This document shows, in pieces, positions 45,752-55,361 of a stretch of 64,000 bases of DNA. Below the pieces are notes generated by a model. That model did no database searches. It was not told the origin of the DNA and saw only the letters and a list, made by a program, of their open reading frames with translations. Source of the stretch: Rhizobium sp. CB3090 (GTDB lineage: Bacteria > Pseudomonadota > Alphaproteobacteria > Rhizobiales > Rhizobiaceae). A program made the translations under genes and the position numbers. Where the stretch lies: contig NZ_CP121662.1 in assembly GCF_029714285.1 (NCBI RefSeq), positions 2,666,001-2,730,000 on the forward strand. The letters run 5' to 3'. The first letter of the stretch is position 1, and every line of letters begins with the position of its first letter.

Positions 45752-48740
45752 TGATCCGGCCTCCTTCCTTGTCAAAGAACACCAGATCCGTCACCTCGAC
45801 GGCGATCGTCTTATCGGGCATCGGGACGTAAAGCGTCTTGCCCATGCGCTCACGGCCGCCGGCAACCAGTGCGAAGGCAATCGAGCGGCCAAGATTTTCC
45901 GACCAATAGGCCGAAGTGACGTGACCGAGCATGGTCATCGGCTTCGGCTCATTCGGATCGGCGACGATCTGAGCGCCCTCCTCCAGCACCACCTTCGGAT
46001 CGCGAGTGACGAGACCGACGAGCTGCTTGCGCCCTTCCTTGACAAGATCGATCCGCTTCAGGCCACGAATGCCGACAAAGTCCGCCTTCTTCTTCGAGAC
46101 GGCCCAGGAAAGTCCAGCATCATCGGGCGTTACCGTACCGTCGGTGTCCTGGCCGACAATGATGTAGCCCTTTTCAGCGCGTAGCACGTGCATGGTCTCG
46201 GTGCCGTAAGCACAAGCGCCCAACGGTTCTGCACGCGCCCATACGGCTTCAAGGACCGACTGCCCATAATCGGCCGGCACGTTGATTTCGTAGCCGACTT
46301 CGCCGGTGAAGGAGACGCGGAATAGCCGTGCCGGCACACCGCAGACCTTGCACTCGGCCACGCTCATATGCGGGAAGGCCTCATTGGAAAGATCCTGCCC
46401 CTCGACCAGCGGTTCGACGATTTCGCGCGCCTTCGGCCCCTGTATGGCGATAACAGCCCATTGCTCGGTGGTGGACGTCAGCCATACCTTCAGATGCGGA
46501 AATTCCGTCTGCAGATAGTCTTCCATGTGTTGCAACACGCGCGGCGCACCGCCGGTCGTGGTGGTCACATGGAACCGGTCTTCCGCCAGACGCCCGACGA
46601 CGCCGTCATCATAAACGAAGCCGTCTTCACGAGTCATGATGCCGTAGCGGCAGCGACCTGGCTTCAGCGTGTCCCAGGCATTCGTATAGAGGAGGTTCAG
46701 GAACTGAGCCGCATCCGGCCCAACCACCTCGATCTTGCCGAGTGTCGAGGCGTCGAACACGCCTGCCACTTCACGCGCCGTTTTGCATTCGCGATCGACG
46801 GCCTGATGCATTGTCTCGCCGGGGCGCGGGTAGAACCAGGCGCGCTTCCAGTTTCCGACATCCTCGAATATGGCGCCATGCGCCTCTTCCCAAGCATGCA
46901 TCGGCGTCTTGCGGGCGGGGTCGAAGAGCGAACCGCGCGAATGGCTGATCAGCGTACCGTAGGTCACCGGCGTATAGGGCGCACGGAAGGTCGTAAGACC
47001 GACCTTTGGGATATCCTTGCCGAGCATTTCCGCGGCGATCGCCAGGCCATGCATGTTGGAGAGCTTGCCCTGATCGGACGCCATGCCGTTGGTGGTGAAA
47101 CGCTTGATATGCTCGATCGAATGCATGCCCTCGCGCACAGCGAGACGGATGTCCTTGGCGCAGACATCATGCTGGAAATCGACGAAAGCCTTGGCATTGG
47201 TATCAGGTCCCGCACCCTCGGCTGCGCCGATCATGCCGCCGGTCCATTCGAAGGCCTGTTCGGCGTGCAGTTGGATCTTGCTGCCCCCGCCGCTCGCGCC
47301 CGCAGCCCGCGCCATCAATTCACCGGCGGCAAGCGATTCCTCGATAGCCGCCTGCAGCCCGTCCGTGCCATTGCAAGCACCGACGGAGAGACAATCCTGA
47401 ACATAGGTGCCCGGCAGGAAGCGTTGCTTCTCAGTGTCGAATTTCAGTTTGCCGCGCGACTGCGAGAACAGATGTACGGAGGGCGTCCAGCCCGCGGAAA
47501 CGAGCAGCGCATCGATTGCGATCTTGCGCGAGCCCCTGCTGCCATTGCGCGCCACCGTCATGGAGGCGACGCGGAGCTTGCCGGAGGTGTCGATAACGGC
47601 ATAGTCAGTCAGTACCTCGATACCGAGCCGCTTCGCCTCGGCAAGCACGGCCTCGCCCGGATGCGCGCGGCTGTCGACGATCGCAGCGACAGAGACGCCG
47701 GCGCGCTTAAGGTCGAAGGCAGCTTCGTAGGCCGAGTCATGCGCCGTGTAGACGCCGATCCTGGCGCCGACGGTAACACCGTAATGATTGAGATAGGTGC
47801 GCGCCGCGGATGCCAGCATGATGCCCGGGCGGTCGTTGTTCGGGAACACCATATGCCGCTCGATCGCACCCGTCGCCATGATGACGCGCTTGGCGCGGAC
47901 CTGCCATAGGCGCTCGCGCGGCAGATTGCGGCCCGGCCTTGCGAGATGATCGGTGACACGTTCGGCAAGGCCGATGAAATTGTGATTGTAATAGCCGAAA
48001 GCCGTCGTGCGGGTCAGTACTTCCACATTGTCCATCGACTGGAGCTTGGCGACGATATCCTGAGCCCAGACATAGCCTTCGACGCCGTCGATCTTGACGC
48101 TGGCGTCAAAGCGCAGCGAACCGCCCGCTTCCGCCTGTTCGTCGCAGAGGATGACCTTGGCGCCGGCCTCTGCTGCTGCAAGTGCTGCCGAAAGACCGGC
48201 AATGCCGGCCCCGACCACCAGCACGTCGCAATGGGCATAACGGCTGGCATAATGATCCGGATCTTCCTCCGTCGGCGCAACGCCAAGACCGGCGGCACGG
48301 CGAATAAAGGGCTCGTAAATGTGTTTCCAGGCCGCCTTCGGCCACATGAAGGTCTTGTAGTAGAACCCCGCGGCGAAGAAGGGCGACATGAGATTGTTGA
48401 CGCCGCCGATATCGAAGGCGAGAGACGGCCAGCGATTCTGCGACTGCACCTTCATGCCGTCGAAGACTTCCTGGACGCTGGCGCGCACGTTTGGCTGGCG
48501 GCGGGCCGAATCGCGGGAGATGTCAAGCAACGCATTGGGCTCTTCCGCACCGGCAGACAGGATGCCGCGCGGACGATGATACTTGAACGAGCGGCCGACG
48601 AGATGAATGCCATTGGCAAGCAGCGCCGAGGCGACGGTATCGCCCTCGAGCGCCGTATAGCTTTTGCCGTCAAAGGTGAAGCGGGCGGTTCTGGCCGGCG
48701 TCAGACGGCCCTTGCCCGCAATACGGTTGGCGCCGCTCAT
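45744..48740 (-). CDS. soxA: Sarcosine oxidase alpha subunit
   Basis: 998 residues, full length. It has an N-terminal ferredoxin-like domain (FDGKSYTALEGDTVASALLANG, YHRPRGILSAGAEEPNALL), an NAD-binding Rossmann fold (DVLVVGAGIAGLSAALAAAE) and a C-terminal GcvT/T-protein domain with a tetrahydrofolate site (GEVGYEINVPADYGQ). It accepts the formaldehyde equivalent to give 5,10-methylene-THF. The ATG overlaps the soxD stop (ATGA). The enzyme is usual in rhizobia that degrade betaine or sarcosine; no choline or betaine genes are in the window. Confidence 0.97.
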   Translation of the reverse strand: MSGANRIAGKGRLTPARTARFTFDGKSYTALEGDTVASALLANGIHLVGRSFKYHRPRGILSAGAEEPNALLDISRDSARRQPNVRASVQEVFDGMKVQSQNRWPSLAFDIGGVNNLMSPFFAAGFYYKTFMWPKAAWKHIYEPFIRRAAGLGVAPTEEDPDHYASRYAHCDVLVVGAGIAGLSAALAAAEAGAKVILCDEQAEAGGSLRFDASVKIDGVEGYVWAQDIVAKLQSMDNVEVLTRTTAFGYYNHNFIGLAERVTDHLARPGRNLPRERLWQVRAKRVIMATGAIERHMVFPNNDRPGIMLASAARTYLNHYGVTVGARIGVYTAHDSAYEAAFDLKRAGVSVAAIVDSRAHPGEAVLAEAKRLGIEVLTDYAVIDTSGKLRVASMTVARNGSRGSRKIAIDALLVSAGWTPSVHLFSQSRGKLKFDTEKQRFLPGTYVQDCLSVGACNGTDGLQAAIEESLAAGELMARAAGASGGGSKIQLHAEQAFEWTGGMIGAAEGAGPDTNAKAFVDFQHDVCAKDIRLAVREGMHSIEHIKRFTTNGMASDQGKLSNMHGLAIAAEMLGKDIPKVGLTTFRAPYTPVTYGTLISHSRGSLFDPARKTPMHAWEEAHGAIFEDVGNWKRAWFYPRPGETMHQAVDRECKTAREVAGVFDASTLGKIEVVGPDAAQFLNLLYTNAWDTLKPGRCRYGIMTREDGFVYDDGVVGRLAEDRFHVTTTTGGAPRVLQHMEDYLQTEFPHLKVWLTSTTEQWAVIAIQGPKAREIVEPLVEGQDLSNEAFPHMSVAECKVCGVPARLFRVSFTGEVGYEINVPADYGQSVLEAVWARAEPLGACAYGTETMHVLRAEKGYIIVGQDTDGTVTPDDAGLSWAVSKKKADFVGIRGLKRIDLVKEGRKQLVGLVTRDPKVVLEEGAQIVADPNEPKPMTMLGHVTSAYWSENLGRSIAFALVAGGRERMGKTLYVPMPDKTIAVEVTDLVFFDKEGGRING

Positions 48741-49117
48741 TTCGCAAATCCCTCTTCTTGTGGTGCTTGTTCTTGTACCGTTTGTTCTTGCAGATTGTGG
48801 TCTTGCGCCACCGGCTCAGGGGCTGCGGGCAGCAGCGTCGAAATATCCGGCTTCGGCTCGCCGGCCTTGTAAGTGAGGTAGAAACGGTCGCTGACCGTAT
48901 CGCGCGCCGCATTGAAGAAGCGGCCGCAGCCATGAATATGCCGCCAGCGCTCGAAGATCAGACCCTTCGGATTGTCGCGCAGGAAGAAATATTCCTCGAA
49001 CTCTTCATCCGATATCCCGGCAATATTGGCCGGCCGCACGATATGCGCATCGCCGGCGTTGCGGAATTCGAGTTCCGAACGCTCTTCCTCGCAATAGGGG
49101 CAGTAAATCAGCAGCAT
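48737..49117 (-). CDS. soxD: Sarcosine oxidase delta subunit
   Basis: 126 residues. The metal site of SoxD is recognisable: CPYC (Cys6, Cys9) and RHIHGCGRFFN around residues 59-69. The structural zinc lies there in known enzymes. The middle matches EFRNAGDAHIVRP and DEEFEEYFFLRDNPKG. The C-terminal 30 residues are a Gln/Glu/Pro-rich tail that exceeds the typical length of about 100. AGGTAG precedes the ATG. It stands 68 bases after soxB and overlaps soxA by four bases. Confidence 0.95.
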   Translation of the reverse strand: MLLIYCPYCEEERSELEFRNAGDAHIVRPANIAGISDEEFEEYFFLRDNPKGLIFERWRHIHGCGRFFNAARDTVSDRFYLTYKAGEPKPDISTLLPAAPEPVAQDHNLQEQTVQEQAPQEEGFAK

Positions 49118-49185
49118 CGTTTTCTACCTAATATTAAAGCTCGGAACCTGGGAGCGGTGCCCGGAGGACGCAGAGCTGCAACTCA

Positions 49186-50439
49186 TCAATGCGCGACGGC
49201 GGCGGCGGCGGCCTCGTCGATCAAGCGACCGGTGCGGAAACGTTCCAGATTGAGCCCGGCATTGAACTTGTGCGGCTCATCGCGGGCGATCAGGTGCGCG
49301 AAGAGATTGGCCGAGCCCGGCGTCGCCTTGAAGCCGCCCGTACCCCAGCCGCAATTGACATAGAGACCCGGCACCGGCGTCTTCGACTGGATCGCCGAAC
49401 GGTCCGGCGTGTTGTCGACGATGCCGCCCCAGGAGCGCATCATCTTGACGCGACGGAACATCGGGAACAGCTCGCAGATCGCATCCAGCGTATGGGTGAT
49501 GATCTGAAGGCCGCCGGTCTGGCTATAGGAATTGTACTGGTCCGTGCCCGCGCCAATGACGAGTTCGCCCTTGTCGGACTGCGAGATATAGGCATGCACG
49601 GTGTTCGACATGACGACGCAGGGGAAGATCGGCTTCAGCGGCTCGGAAACCAGCGCCTGCAGCGGGCTCGATTGCAGCGGCACGCGCACGCCGGCCATCT
49701 GCATGACGACGGTGGTATGGCCGGCCGCGGAAACGCCGATCTTCTTCGCGCCGATGAAGCCGCGCGTCGTGTCGACGCCGGTCACGCGGCCGTCGGGTCC
49801 GCGCTGGATACCGGTCACTTCGCAATTCTGGATGATGTGCACGCCGCGATCCGAGGCCGCGCGGGCAAAGCCCCAGGCCACGGCGTCGTGACGAGCCGTG
49901 CCGCCGCGGCGCTGCAGGGCAGCACCATTGATCGGGTAGCGCGCCGTCTTCGAGATATCGAGTGGAGGACAGTAAGCTTTCGCCTGCTCCGGCGTCAGCC
50001 ATTCATTGTCGATACCATAGAGCCGGTTGGCATGGATATGCCGCTTGAAGGACTGCTGGTCGTGGATATTGTGCGACAGCATCATCACGCCGCGCGGCGA
50101 ATACATGACATTGTAGTTAAGATCCTGAGAAAGCCCCTCCCAGAGCTTCATCGAATGCTCATAGATGTGCATGCTCTCTTCGTAGAGATAGTTCGAGCGG
50201 ATGATGGTCGTGTTACGACCGGTATTGCCGCCGCCAAGCCAACCCTTTTCAAGAACTGCGACATTGGTAATGCCGTGCTCCTTGGCAAGGTAATAAGCGG
50301 CGCCCAGACCATGACCGCCGGCGCCGATGATGATGACGTCATACTCCTTACGCGGCTCCGGCGAACTCCACTGGGCCTCCCAACCCTTGTGAGCCCGCAT
50401 TGCTTCCCGTGCCACGGCAAAAACCGAGTATTTACGCAT
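49186..50439 (-). CDS. soxB: Sarcosine oxidase beta subunit
   Basis: 417 residues. It binds FAD for sarcosine oxidation and carries covalent FMN for reaction with oxygen. The dinucleotide fold is [21 protein letters not shown]; a following block [17 protein letters not shown] is characteristic. The covalent FMN histidine is probably His184 in [16 protein letters not shown], by analogy with the known enzyme. Near the C-terminus [16 protein letters not shown] completes the flavin site. It is the first gene of soxBDAG, with GGAG and GAGGG upstream of the ATG. The promoter must lie in the 50440-50861 gap. Confidence 0.96.
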   Translation of the reverse strand: MRKYSVFAVAREAMRAHKGWEAQWSSPEPRKEYDVIIIGAGGHGLGAAYYLAKEHGITNVAVLEKGWLGGGNTGRNTTIIRSNYLYEESMHIYEHSMKLWEGLSQDLNYNVMYSPRGVMMLSHNIHDQQSFKRHIHANRLYGIDNEWLTPEQAKAYCPPLDISKTARYPINGAALQRRGGTARHDAVAWGFARAASDRGVHIIQNCEVTGIQRGPDGRVTGVDTTRGFIGAKKIGVSAAGHTTVVMQMAGVRVPLQSSPLQALVSEPLKPIFPCVVMSNTVHAYISQSDKGELVIGAGTDQYNSYSQTGGLQIITHTLDAICELFPMFRRVKMMRSWGGIVDNTPDRSAIQSKTPVPGLYVNCGWGTGGFKATPGSANLFAHLIARDEPHKFNAGLNLERFRTGRLIDEAAAAAVAH

Positions 50440-50861
50440 TCGCCCTCAACTCCTTCAGGGATCAAGCCCTTTCGATGGGCCATACAAATCGCAAAACAAA
50501 AACCGACGCAACGGCTCTTTTGCGACGCAATCAGGACCGCCTTTCGACACGGTTAAAAAGAATAGTAAAACGGGCCGCCGTATTCCATGCCATTCTTCGG
50601 TCGGCTCGCCGCCAGCTATGGGCGTGGAGGAACAAGCGCTGCGATCCGAACATAAGCATGTCAGAAATGACATCGCCGGATCAATTCACGCTCGACAACG
50701 GCTTTTTCCTCCGTAAACTCACGATCTGGCTAGACTTTGACAAACCGATCTGTTATCTCGCCTTACCAATCGCAAGGCTGCGGCCGCGCGAACGTTATTG
50801 TTTTGCCTCCTGGCGCTGCAGTCGCCGCTGGCATCAACCAAACCAAAGGAACGTGATTCTC
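50440..50861. other. Divergent intergenic region, soxB and rpsU
   Basis: 422 bases with no credible gene; the plus-strand open frame across it lacks any protein signature. It should contain the promoters for soxBDAG and rpsU. A TTGACA at 50737-50742 faces rpsU, but the -10 at normal spacing is poor. AAAGGA at 50845-50850 is the rpsU ribosome-binding site. Confidence 0.5.
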
Positions 50862-51074
50862 GTGCAGGTACTTGTCCGCGATAACAATGTCGATCAGGCT
50901 CTCCGCGCTCTCAAGAAGAAGATGCAGCGCGAAGGCATTTTCCGCGAAATGAAGATGCGCGACTATTACGAAAAGCCTTCGCAGAAGCGTGCTCGCGAGA
51001 AGGCAGAAGCTGTTCGCCGTGTTCGCAAGCTGGCACGCAAGCGTGCACAGCGCGAAGGTCTGGTCGCACGCTAA
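50862..51074 (+). CDS. rpsU: 30S ribosomal protein S21
   Basis: 70 residues beginning [20 protein letters not shown], then the basic helix rich in Arg/Lys ending REGLVAR, characteristic of S21. The start is GTG at 50862, eleven bases after AAAGGA; another GTG at 50853 is only two bases after it and therefore unlikely. S21 sits near the anti-Shine-Dalgarno end of 16S rRNA and aids initiation. Monocistronic, with a strong terminator. Confidence 0.96.
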   Translation: MQVLVRDNNVDQALRALKKKMQREGIFREMKMRDYYEKPSQKRAREKAEAVRRVRKLARKRAQREGLVAR

Positions 51075-51108
51075 TCGTCGTTTTTTCGACGTTTTCAGAT
51101 GCATGTCT

Positions 51109-51141
51109 GGCGGGGGCGAGTCGTTTCGCCGCCGCCTTTTT
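51109..51141 (+). terminator. Intrinsic terminator of rpsU
   Basis: GGCGGGGGCGA (51109-51119) pairs with TCGCCGCCGCC (one mismatch) and is followed by TTTTT. A smaller CGTCG/CGACG hairpin with a T-rich loop and tail precedes it at about 51076-51096. Confidence 0.8.
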
Positions 51142-51191
51142 GATTTATTGTCCGGGCAAACGGAATTAATCAAAACAGCCTGATATAACGC

Positions 51192-52088
51192 ATGGGGAAA
51201 GCGAACCCGATAATGGCAATCACGACGTCCAAACAGTTCCGCTCTTCGAAACTGTCTTTTTTTGTTTCGAAGCGCGCCGCTGCCGTGCCCGCTTTGGCTC
51301 TTCTCGCTGCAATCGGCCTTTCCGGCTGCCAGACCGCCTCCACGGATACGGTGATCCGCATCGACAAGGCGCAGGGCTCTTCGGAAAACATTGCTTCGCT
51401 GACCTCGGTCATCAATGCCAATCCGCAGGATCCGGAAGGCTATAACGTCCGCGGCACGGCCTATGGCCGCGGCGGCGAATTCAGCCGCGCCCTGGCAGAC
51501 TTCAACCAGGCGATCCAGCTCAATCCGAAGTTCTATCAGGCCTATGCCAATCGCGCGCTCATCTACCGCAACATGGGCAAGCTGCCGGAAGCAGTCGCCG
51601 ACTATAACGCCGCGCTGCAGATCAATCCCAATTATGACGTCGCCTATATCGGCCGCGGCAATCTCTATCGTCAGTCAGGCCGCGACAATGATGCCTTCAG
51701 CGATTATTCCAAGGCGATCAGCCTCGGCACGACGGATGGCCGCGCCTATAACGGCCGCGGCGTGATCTATCAGAAGCGCAATCAGCAGGATAAGGCGATC
51801 GACGACTTCTCCAAGGCAATCTCGCTTTCGCCGAATTCGCCCGAGCCTTACAACAGCCGCGGCATCTCCTATCTCGCGCAGAACGACGACGACAACGCGT
51901 TTGCCGATTTCAACCACGCGATCGACCTCAACAACAAGGTTGCCGAATCCTGGGCCAACCAGGCCTTCGTGTATGAGCGCCGTGGCGACAAGGCTAAAGC
52001 CCGCCGTTCCTACCAGCATGCCGTCAACCTCGATCCGAGCTATCAGCCGGCCAAGGATGGCCTGGCGCGCGTCGGCGCGGGCGCCTAA
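51192..52088 (+). CDS. TPR-repeat lipoprotein
   Basis: 298 residues (291 from the internal ATG at 51213). The signal peptide ends in the lipobox LSGCQ, so the mature protein is probably anchored by acylated cysteine. About six tetratricopeptide repeats run from residue 65 to the end, each with the 34-residue pattern, such as GYNVRGTAYGRGGEFSRALA and AYNGRGVIYQKRNQQDKAID. TPR lipoproteins act in envelope assembly or as scaffolds, and NlpI is one analogue. No partner gene is evident nearby. Possible small terminator AGGCGC/GCGCTT follows at 52102-52119. Confidence 0.88.
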   Translation: MGKANPIMAITTSKQFRSSKLSFFVSKRAAAVPALALLAAIGLSGCQTASTDTVIRIDKAQGSSENIASLTSVINANPQDPEGYNVRGTAYGRGGEFSRALADFNQAIQLNPKFYQAYANRALIYRNMGKLPEAVADYNAALQINPNYDVAYIGRGNLYRQSGRDNDAFSDYSKAISLGTTDGRAYNGRGVIYQKRNQQDKAIDDFSKAISLSPNSPEPYNSRGISYLAQNDDDNAFADFNHAIDLNNKVAESWANQAFVYERRGDKAKARRSYQHAVNLDPSYQPAKDGLARVGAGA

Positions 52089-52240
52089 AATAGTTGCTGG
52101 AAAGGCGCATGGCGCTTTTTCCGCCATAATTGCCAGAGAACAACAGTGGGCCGCCGGGCGATCATCCGCCCCGCGGCTTTTCTTTGCGCTGTTGAACGCA
52201 TAGTCTCCCTGCGACCCCACATTCGGACAAGAGACGCGGC

Positions 52241-53320
52241 ATGTCTTCCCCTCAGAAAATCATCGTCATCGGCGCCGGCATCATCGGCGCTTCCATTGCC
52301 TGGCATCTGGCGCGCAAGGGCGCATCCGTCACCGTGATCGCCGCAAATGCCGGAGGCGAGGCGACGCCGAGTTCTTTCGCCTGGATCAATGCCAGTTGGG
52401 GCAATCCCGAATTCTATTTCCCTTTCCGTCGCCGCGCGATGGCGGAATGGTCGCGGCTGGCGGCTGACCTTCCCGGCCTGCCGCTTTCCTGGTGCGGCGG
52501 GCTTTGCTGGGATCTGCCGGAAGCCGAACTGGAGGCCTATGCCGAACAGCAGGGCGGCTGGGGCTACGGATTGCGGCGGGTCGATCGGGAAGCAAGCGCT
52601 ACGTTCGAACCCAATCTCGCCGATCCGCCCGCCTTCGCGCTGCACGTCGCCGAAGAAGGCGCCGTCGAGCCAGCTATCGCTGCCAATTTGCTGCTGGGGG
52701 ATGCCGCCCGCCATGGCGCGACGCTGTCCTATGGCACAGAGGTCAGGCGGCTTCTGCAGGAGAACGGCAGAATCAGCGGCGTTGAAACGGCCGATGGAGC
52801 ACTCCTTGCCGATCACGTCGTTCTTGCTGCCGGCGCCGGCACCGCGGCGCTCGCCGCATCCGTCGGCATCGATGTGCCGGTCGAAGCGCCGCCTGGCCTG
52901 ATCGTTCATTCCCGCCCGGCCCCGCGATTTCTGAATGGCCTCGTCCTGGCGCCGGAACTGCACATGCGCCAAACAAAGGAAGGCCGGATCATTGCCGGTA
53001 GCGACTTCGGCGGTACCGATCCGGGCGACGAACCGCAAAAGGCCGCCGACGAGCTTTTTGCCAAGGTCAAAACCATGCTGCGCGGCGGCGACAGGCTCGA
53101 ACTCGATTTTTATACGGTCGGCTACCGGCCAACCCCGAAAGACGGTTTCCCGATCATCGGCGGCGTCGATGCCGCGCCGGGCCTTTATCTCGCCGTCCTG
53201 CATTCCGGCGTAACGCTGGCGCCGCTTGTCGGATCGCTTGCAGCGGCGGAAATTGTCAGCGGTGATGCCGACTCCCAGCTTGCGCCATTCCGTCTGTCCC
53301 GATTTGCACCGACAGGCTAA
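52241..53320 (+). CDS. FAD-dependent oxidoreductase, DadA/glycine-oxidase type
   Basis: 359 residues. N-terminal FAD fold IIVIGAGIIGASIAWHLARKG and C-terminal GYRPTPKDGFPIIGGVDAAPGLYLAVLHSGVTL, the usual final flavin-binding block of the D-amino-acid oxidase superfamily. It should oxidise a primary or secondary amine such as a D-amino acid, glycine, proline or sarcosine-like compound. It lacks the iron-sulfur signatures of larger dehydrogenases. It is not adjacent to soxBDAG's strand, and no transporter accompanies it. Substrate uncertain. Confidence 0.85.
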   Translation: MSSPQKIIVIGAGIIGASIAWHLARKGASVTVIAANAGGEATPSSFAWINASWGNPEFYFPFRRRAMAEWSRLAADLPGLPLSWCGGLCWDLPEAELEAYAEQQGGWGYGLRRVDREASATFEPNLADPPAFALHVAEEGAVEPAIAANLLLGDAARHGATLSYGTEVRRLLQENGRISGVETADGALLADHVVLAAGAGTAALAASVGIDVPVEAPPGLIVHSRPAPRFLNGLVLAPELHMRQTKEGRIIAGSDFGGTDPGDEPQKAADELFAKVKTMLRGGDRLELDFYTVGYRPTPKDGFPIIGGVDAAPGLYLAVLHSGVTLAPLVGSLAAAEIVSGDADSQLAPFRLSRFAPTG

Positions 53321-53535
53321 TGGCTCGTAAATCCTAACCTTAAACCGATGCCGCTCGCCTCCAAAGTGTCTGGTATCATTTACGATTTAACGGCGGTGAC
53401 TTTTCATATGTTGCAACGCAATTTACCGAGCCCTAACATGGCATTTTCGGGAGCATGCTGCTCGGGTAAAAGCATGGGGGCTCGACATGGTGATCAAGAC
53501 CGTTATTCCCGTTTCGGTAGACGCTTCTTATTTCT

Positions 53536-55224
53536 ATGGTGATCCGATCGGTTGATCGCGCCATGAATAAGACGCGTTTCCCGAAAGCTTCGATTGGGGC
53601 TTATCTGATCGCCATAGCACTGGCGATTGCTTTGCCGATTCTAGCTTTCGTGGCATTGCTGCTGGTCCAGCTCGAAAACAATGAGCGCGATGTGCTGAAG
53701 CGCGATACGGTTCAGGATGCCCAGGCACTGGCACGCACCATCGATCGGCAATTGCAGGACATGGCGACGACGTTGCGACTGCTCTCCTCGTCGCCGGAAC
53801 TGGAGCGCAACGATATCGCCACCTTCTTCGCCCGGACGGAGACGGTGCTGCGCACCGATTCGCTTTTCGTCCTGCTTCTGGACAAGGACGGCCAGATGCG
53901 GCTGAACACACGCTGGCCGCTCAGCAAGCCGCTCGGCAAGACCGGCAATATGGCCGCCTTGCAATCGGCGCTCAATTCGGGCCGCATCGAGGCTTCGGAC
54001 GTCTTTGTGGGATCGATCATCCGCCGCTGGGTCTACAATGTCACCCTGCCGCTCGATCATTCGCCGGCCGGTGCGGCCCTGGCCATGACACAGGATGCCG
54101 ATGAACTCGCCAAGCTCGTGACGACCGATGCGCTTGCGCCCGGCTGGTCGGCCGCGGTTATCGACAGTTCCGGCCATATCGTTGCAGGTAGTGGTCCTGC
54201 CAATCTTTCCCCTGGCGATCCGTTCAACAAGGATATCCTGCCGAAGCTGATCGCCTCGAGCGGCGTTTATCAGGACGAGAAGGTCCTGCCGCACTCGCTT
54301 CTCGGCTATGCGCGAATTCCCGGCTGGTCATGGAAAGCCGTCGTCTGGGGCCCCATCGCCCCGGCGCAGGCCTCGCTGATGAGCACCTGGCGCTTCCTGA
54401 TCTATGGTGGCGTCACCCTGTTGTTGATCGCGGTGATTGCGGTCTACGCACTGGCCCGTCAAGTGCGCACCACCATCCAGGACATTGCCGATATGGCGGA
54501 CCGCATGGGCCGGGGCGAGATCGTTTCGCCGATCGAGACCAGCGTCATCGAGGCCAATCAGATGGCCATGGCGCTTTCCAATGCATCCTTCGATCGCAGC
54601 GAAACCGAGGACCGGCTGCATTTCGTCATGCATGAGCTTGTCCACCGTACCAAGAACCTGCTCGCGCTCGCCCAGGCGATGACCCGTCAGCTCGCCCGGC
54701 AAACCGACAGCGTCGACACCTTTCAACGCGCGGTCGCCGACCGGCTGGAAGGGCTGGCGCGTTCGATCGAAGTCCTGACCAGCGAACAATGGTCCGGCGT
54801 GTCGCTGCGGCGGGTGATCGACATTCATCTGGCCACCTTCCTCCAGGGCCCGCAGCAACTCGACATCAAGGGCAGGGATTTCCTGCTCAAGCCGGAAGCA
54901 GTGCAGAATCTCGGCCTGATTCTGCACGAGCTGGCAACGAATTCGGTGAAATACGGTGCGCTCTCCGCTCCCGAAGGGAAGATCACCATCGAATGGACGA
55001 CCGCGGACAGCGAGACCGGACAGATGATTCGGCTTGTCTGGACGGAAATCGGCGGCCCGATCGTCAAGACACCGACCATTACAGGCTTTGGCACGACCGT
55101 CACCAAGGCGCATGCCGCCGCTGCCTTCAGCGGCAGCGTCGAGATCGACTTCCGTCCGACGGGCCTCGTCTGGGTGCTGAACGCGCTGCGCAGCACCATG
55201 GAGCGCGAACGCGAGCGAAACTAG
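53536..55224 (+). CDS. Membrane sensor histidine kinase, HWE family
   Basis: 562 residues (553 from the ATG at 53563). A membrane helix at about 20-45, an extracytoplasmic dCache-like sensor (about 50-275), a second helix (about 278-302), and a HAMP segment, then the kinase core. The phospho-acceptor motif HELVHRTKNLLALAQAM is of the HWE/HisKA_2 kind, as are LILHELATNSVKYGALS and the WTE motif in RLVWTEIGGP. HWE kinases often act on the PhyR-NepR-EcfG general-stress system or on orphan regulators. No response regulator is adjacent. The next gene has an EcfG-type promoter. No evident ribosome-binding site. Confidence 0.88.
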   Translation: MVIRSVDRAMNKTRFPKASIGAYLIAIALAIALPILAFVALLLVQLENNERDVLKRDTVQDAQALARTIDRQLQDMATTLRLLSSSPELERNDIATFFARTETVLRTDSLFVLLLDKDGQMRLNTRWPLSKPLGKTGNMAALQSALNSGRIEASDVFVGSIIRRWVYNVTLPLDHSPAGAALAMTQDADELAKLVTTDALAPGWSAAVIDSSGHIVAGSGPANLSPGDPFNKDILPKLIASSGVYQDEKVLPHSLLGYARIPGWSWKAVVWGPIAPAQASLMSTWRFLIYGGVTLLLIAVIAVYALARQVRTTIQDIADMADRMGRGEIVSPIETSVIEANQMAMALSNASFDRSETEDRLHFVMHELVHRTKNLLALAQAMTRQLARQTDSVDTFQRAVADRLEGLARSIEVLTSEQWSGVSLRRVIDIHLATFLQGPQQLDIKGRDFLLKPEAVQNLGLILHELATNSVKYGALSAPEGKITIEWTTADSETGQMIRLVWTEIGGPIVKTPTITGFGTTVTKAHAAAAFSGSVEIDFRPTGLVWVLNALRSTMERERERN

Positions 55225-55270
55225 CGCAATCCGGGAAAAGTGCGAAAGCGGTTTTCCGTCCGGAATGCGT
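55224..55270. repeat. Rhizobial intergenic palindrome, CCGGAAAA/TTTTCCG type
   Basis: GCGCAATCCGGGAAAA (55224-55239) and GTTTTCCGTCCGGAATGCG (55251-55269) form an imperfect inverted repeat around GTGCGAAAGCG. The sequence starts at the kinase stop codon. From memory, closely similar elements occur in many copies in Rhizobiales genomes. Confidence 0.6.
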
Positions 55271-55299
55271 AAACAAAGGATAGCGCTCGGCCTCGGCCT

Positions 55300-55324
55300 G
55301 GAACATTCAACCGCAGGAACCGTT
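55300..55324 (+). promoter_or_regulatory. EcfG/RpoE2-type promoter of the DUF992 gene
   Basis: GGAAC (55300-55304), a 16-base spacer, CGTT (55321-55324), an exact match to the general-stress consensus. The start would be near 55331, about 30 bases before the ATG at 55362. Confidence 0.65.
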
Positions 55325-55361
55325 GCAATTTCATCATCGGTCAATCCAGAGGAGAAAGACC

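Noticed and set aside
51192..52088. TPR motif repeats as tandem DNA repeats
   Set aside because: The repetition is at protein level with degenerate DNA; it is an ordinary TPR protein.
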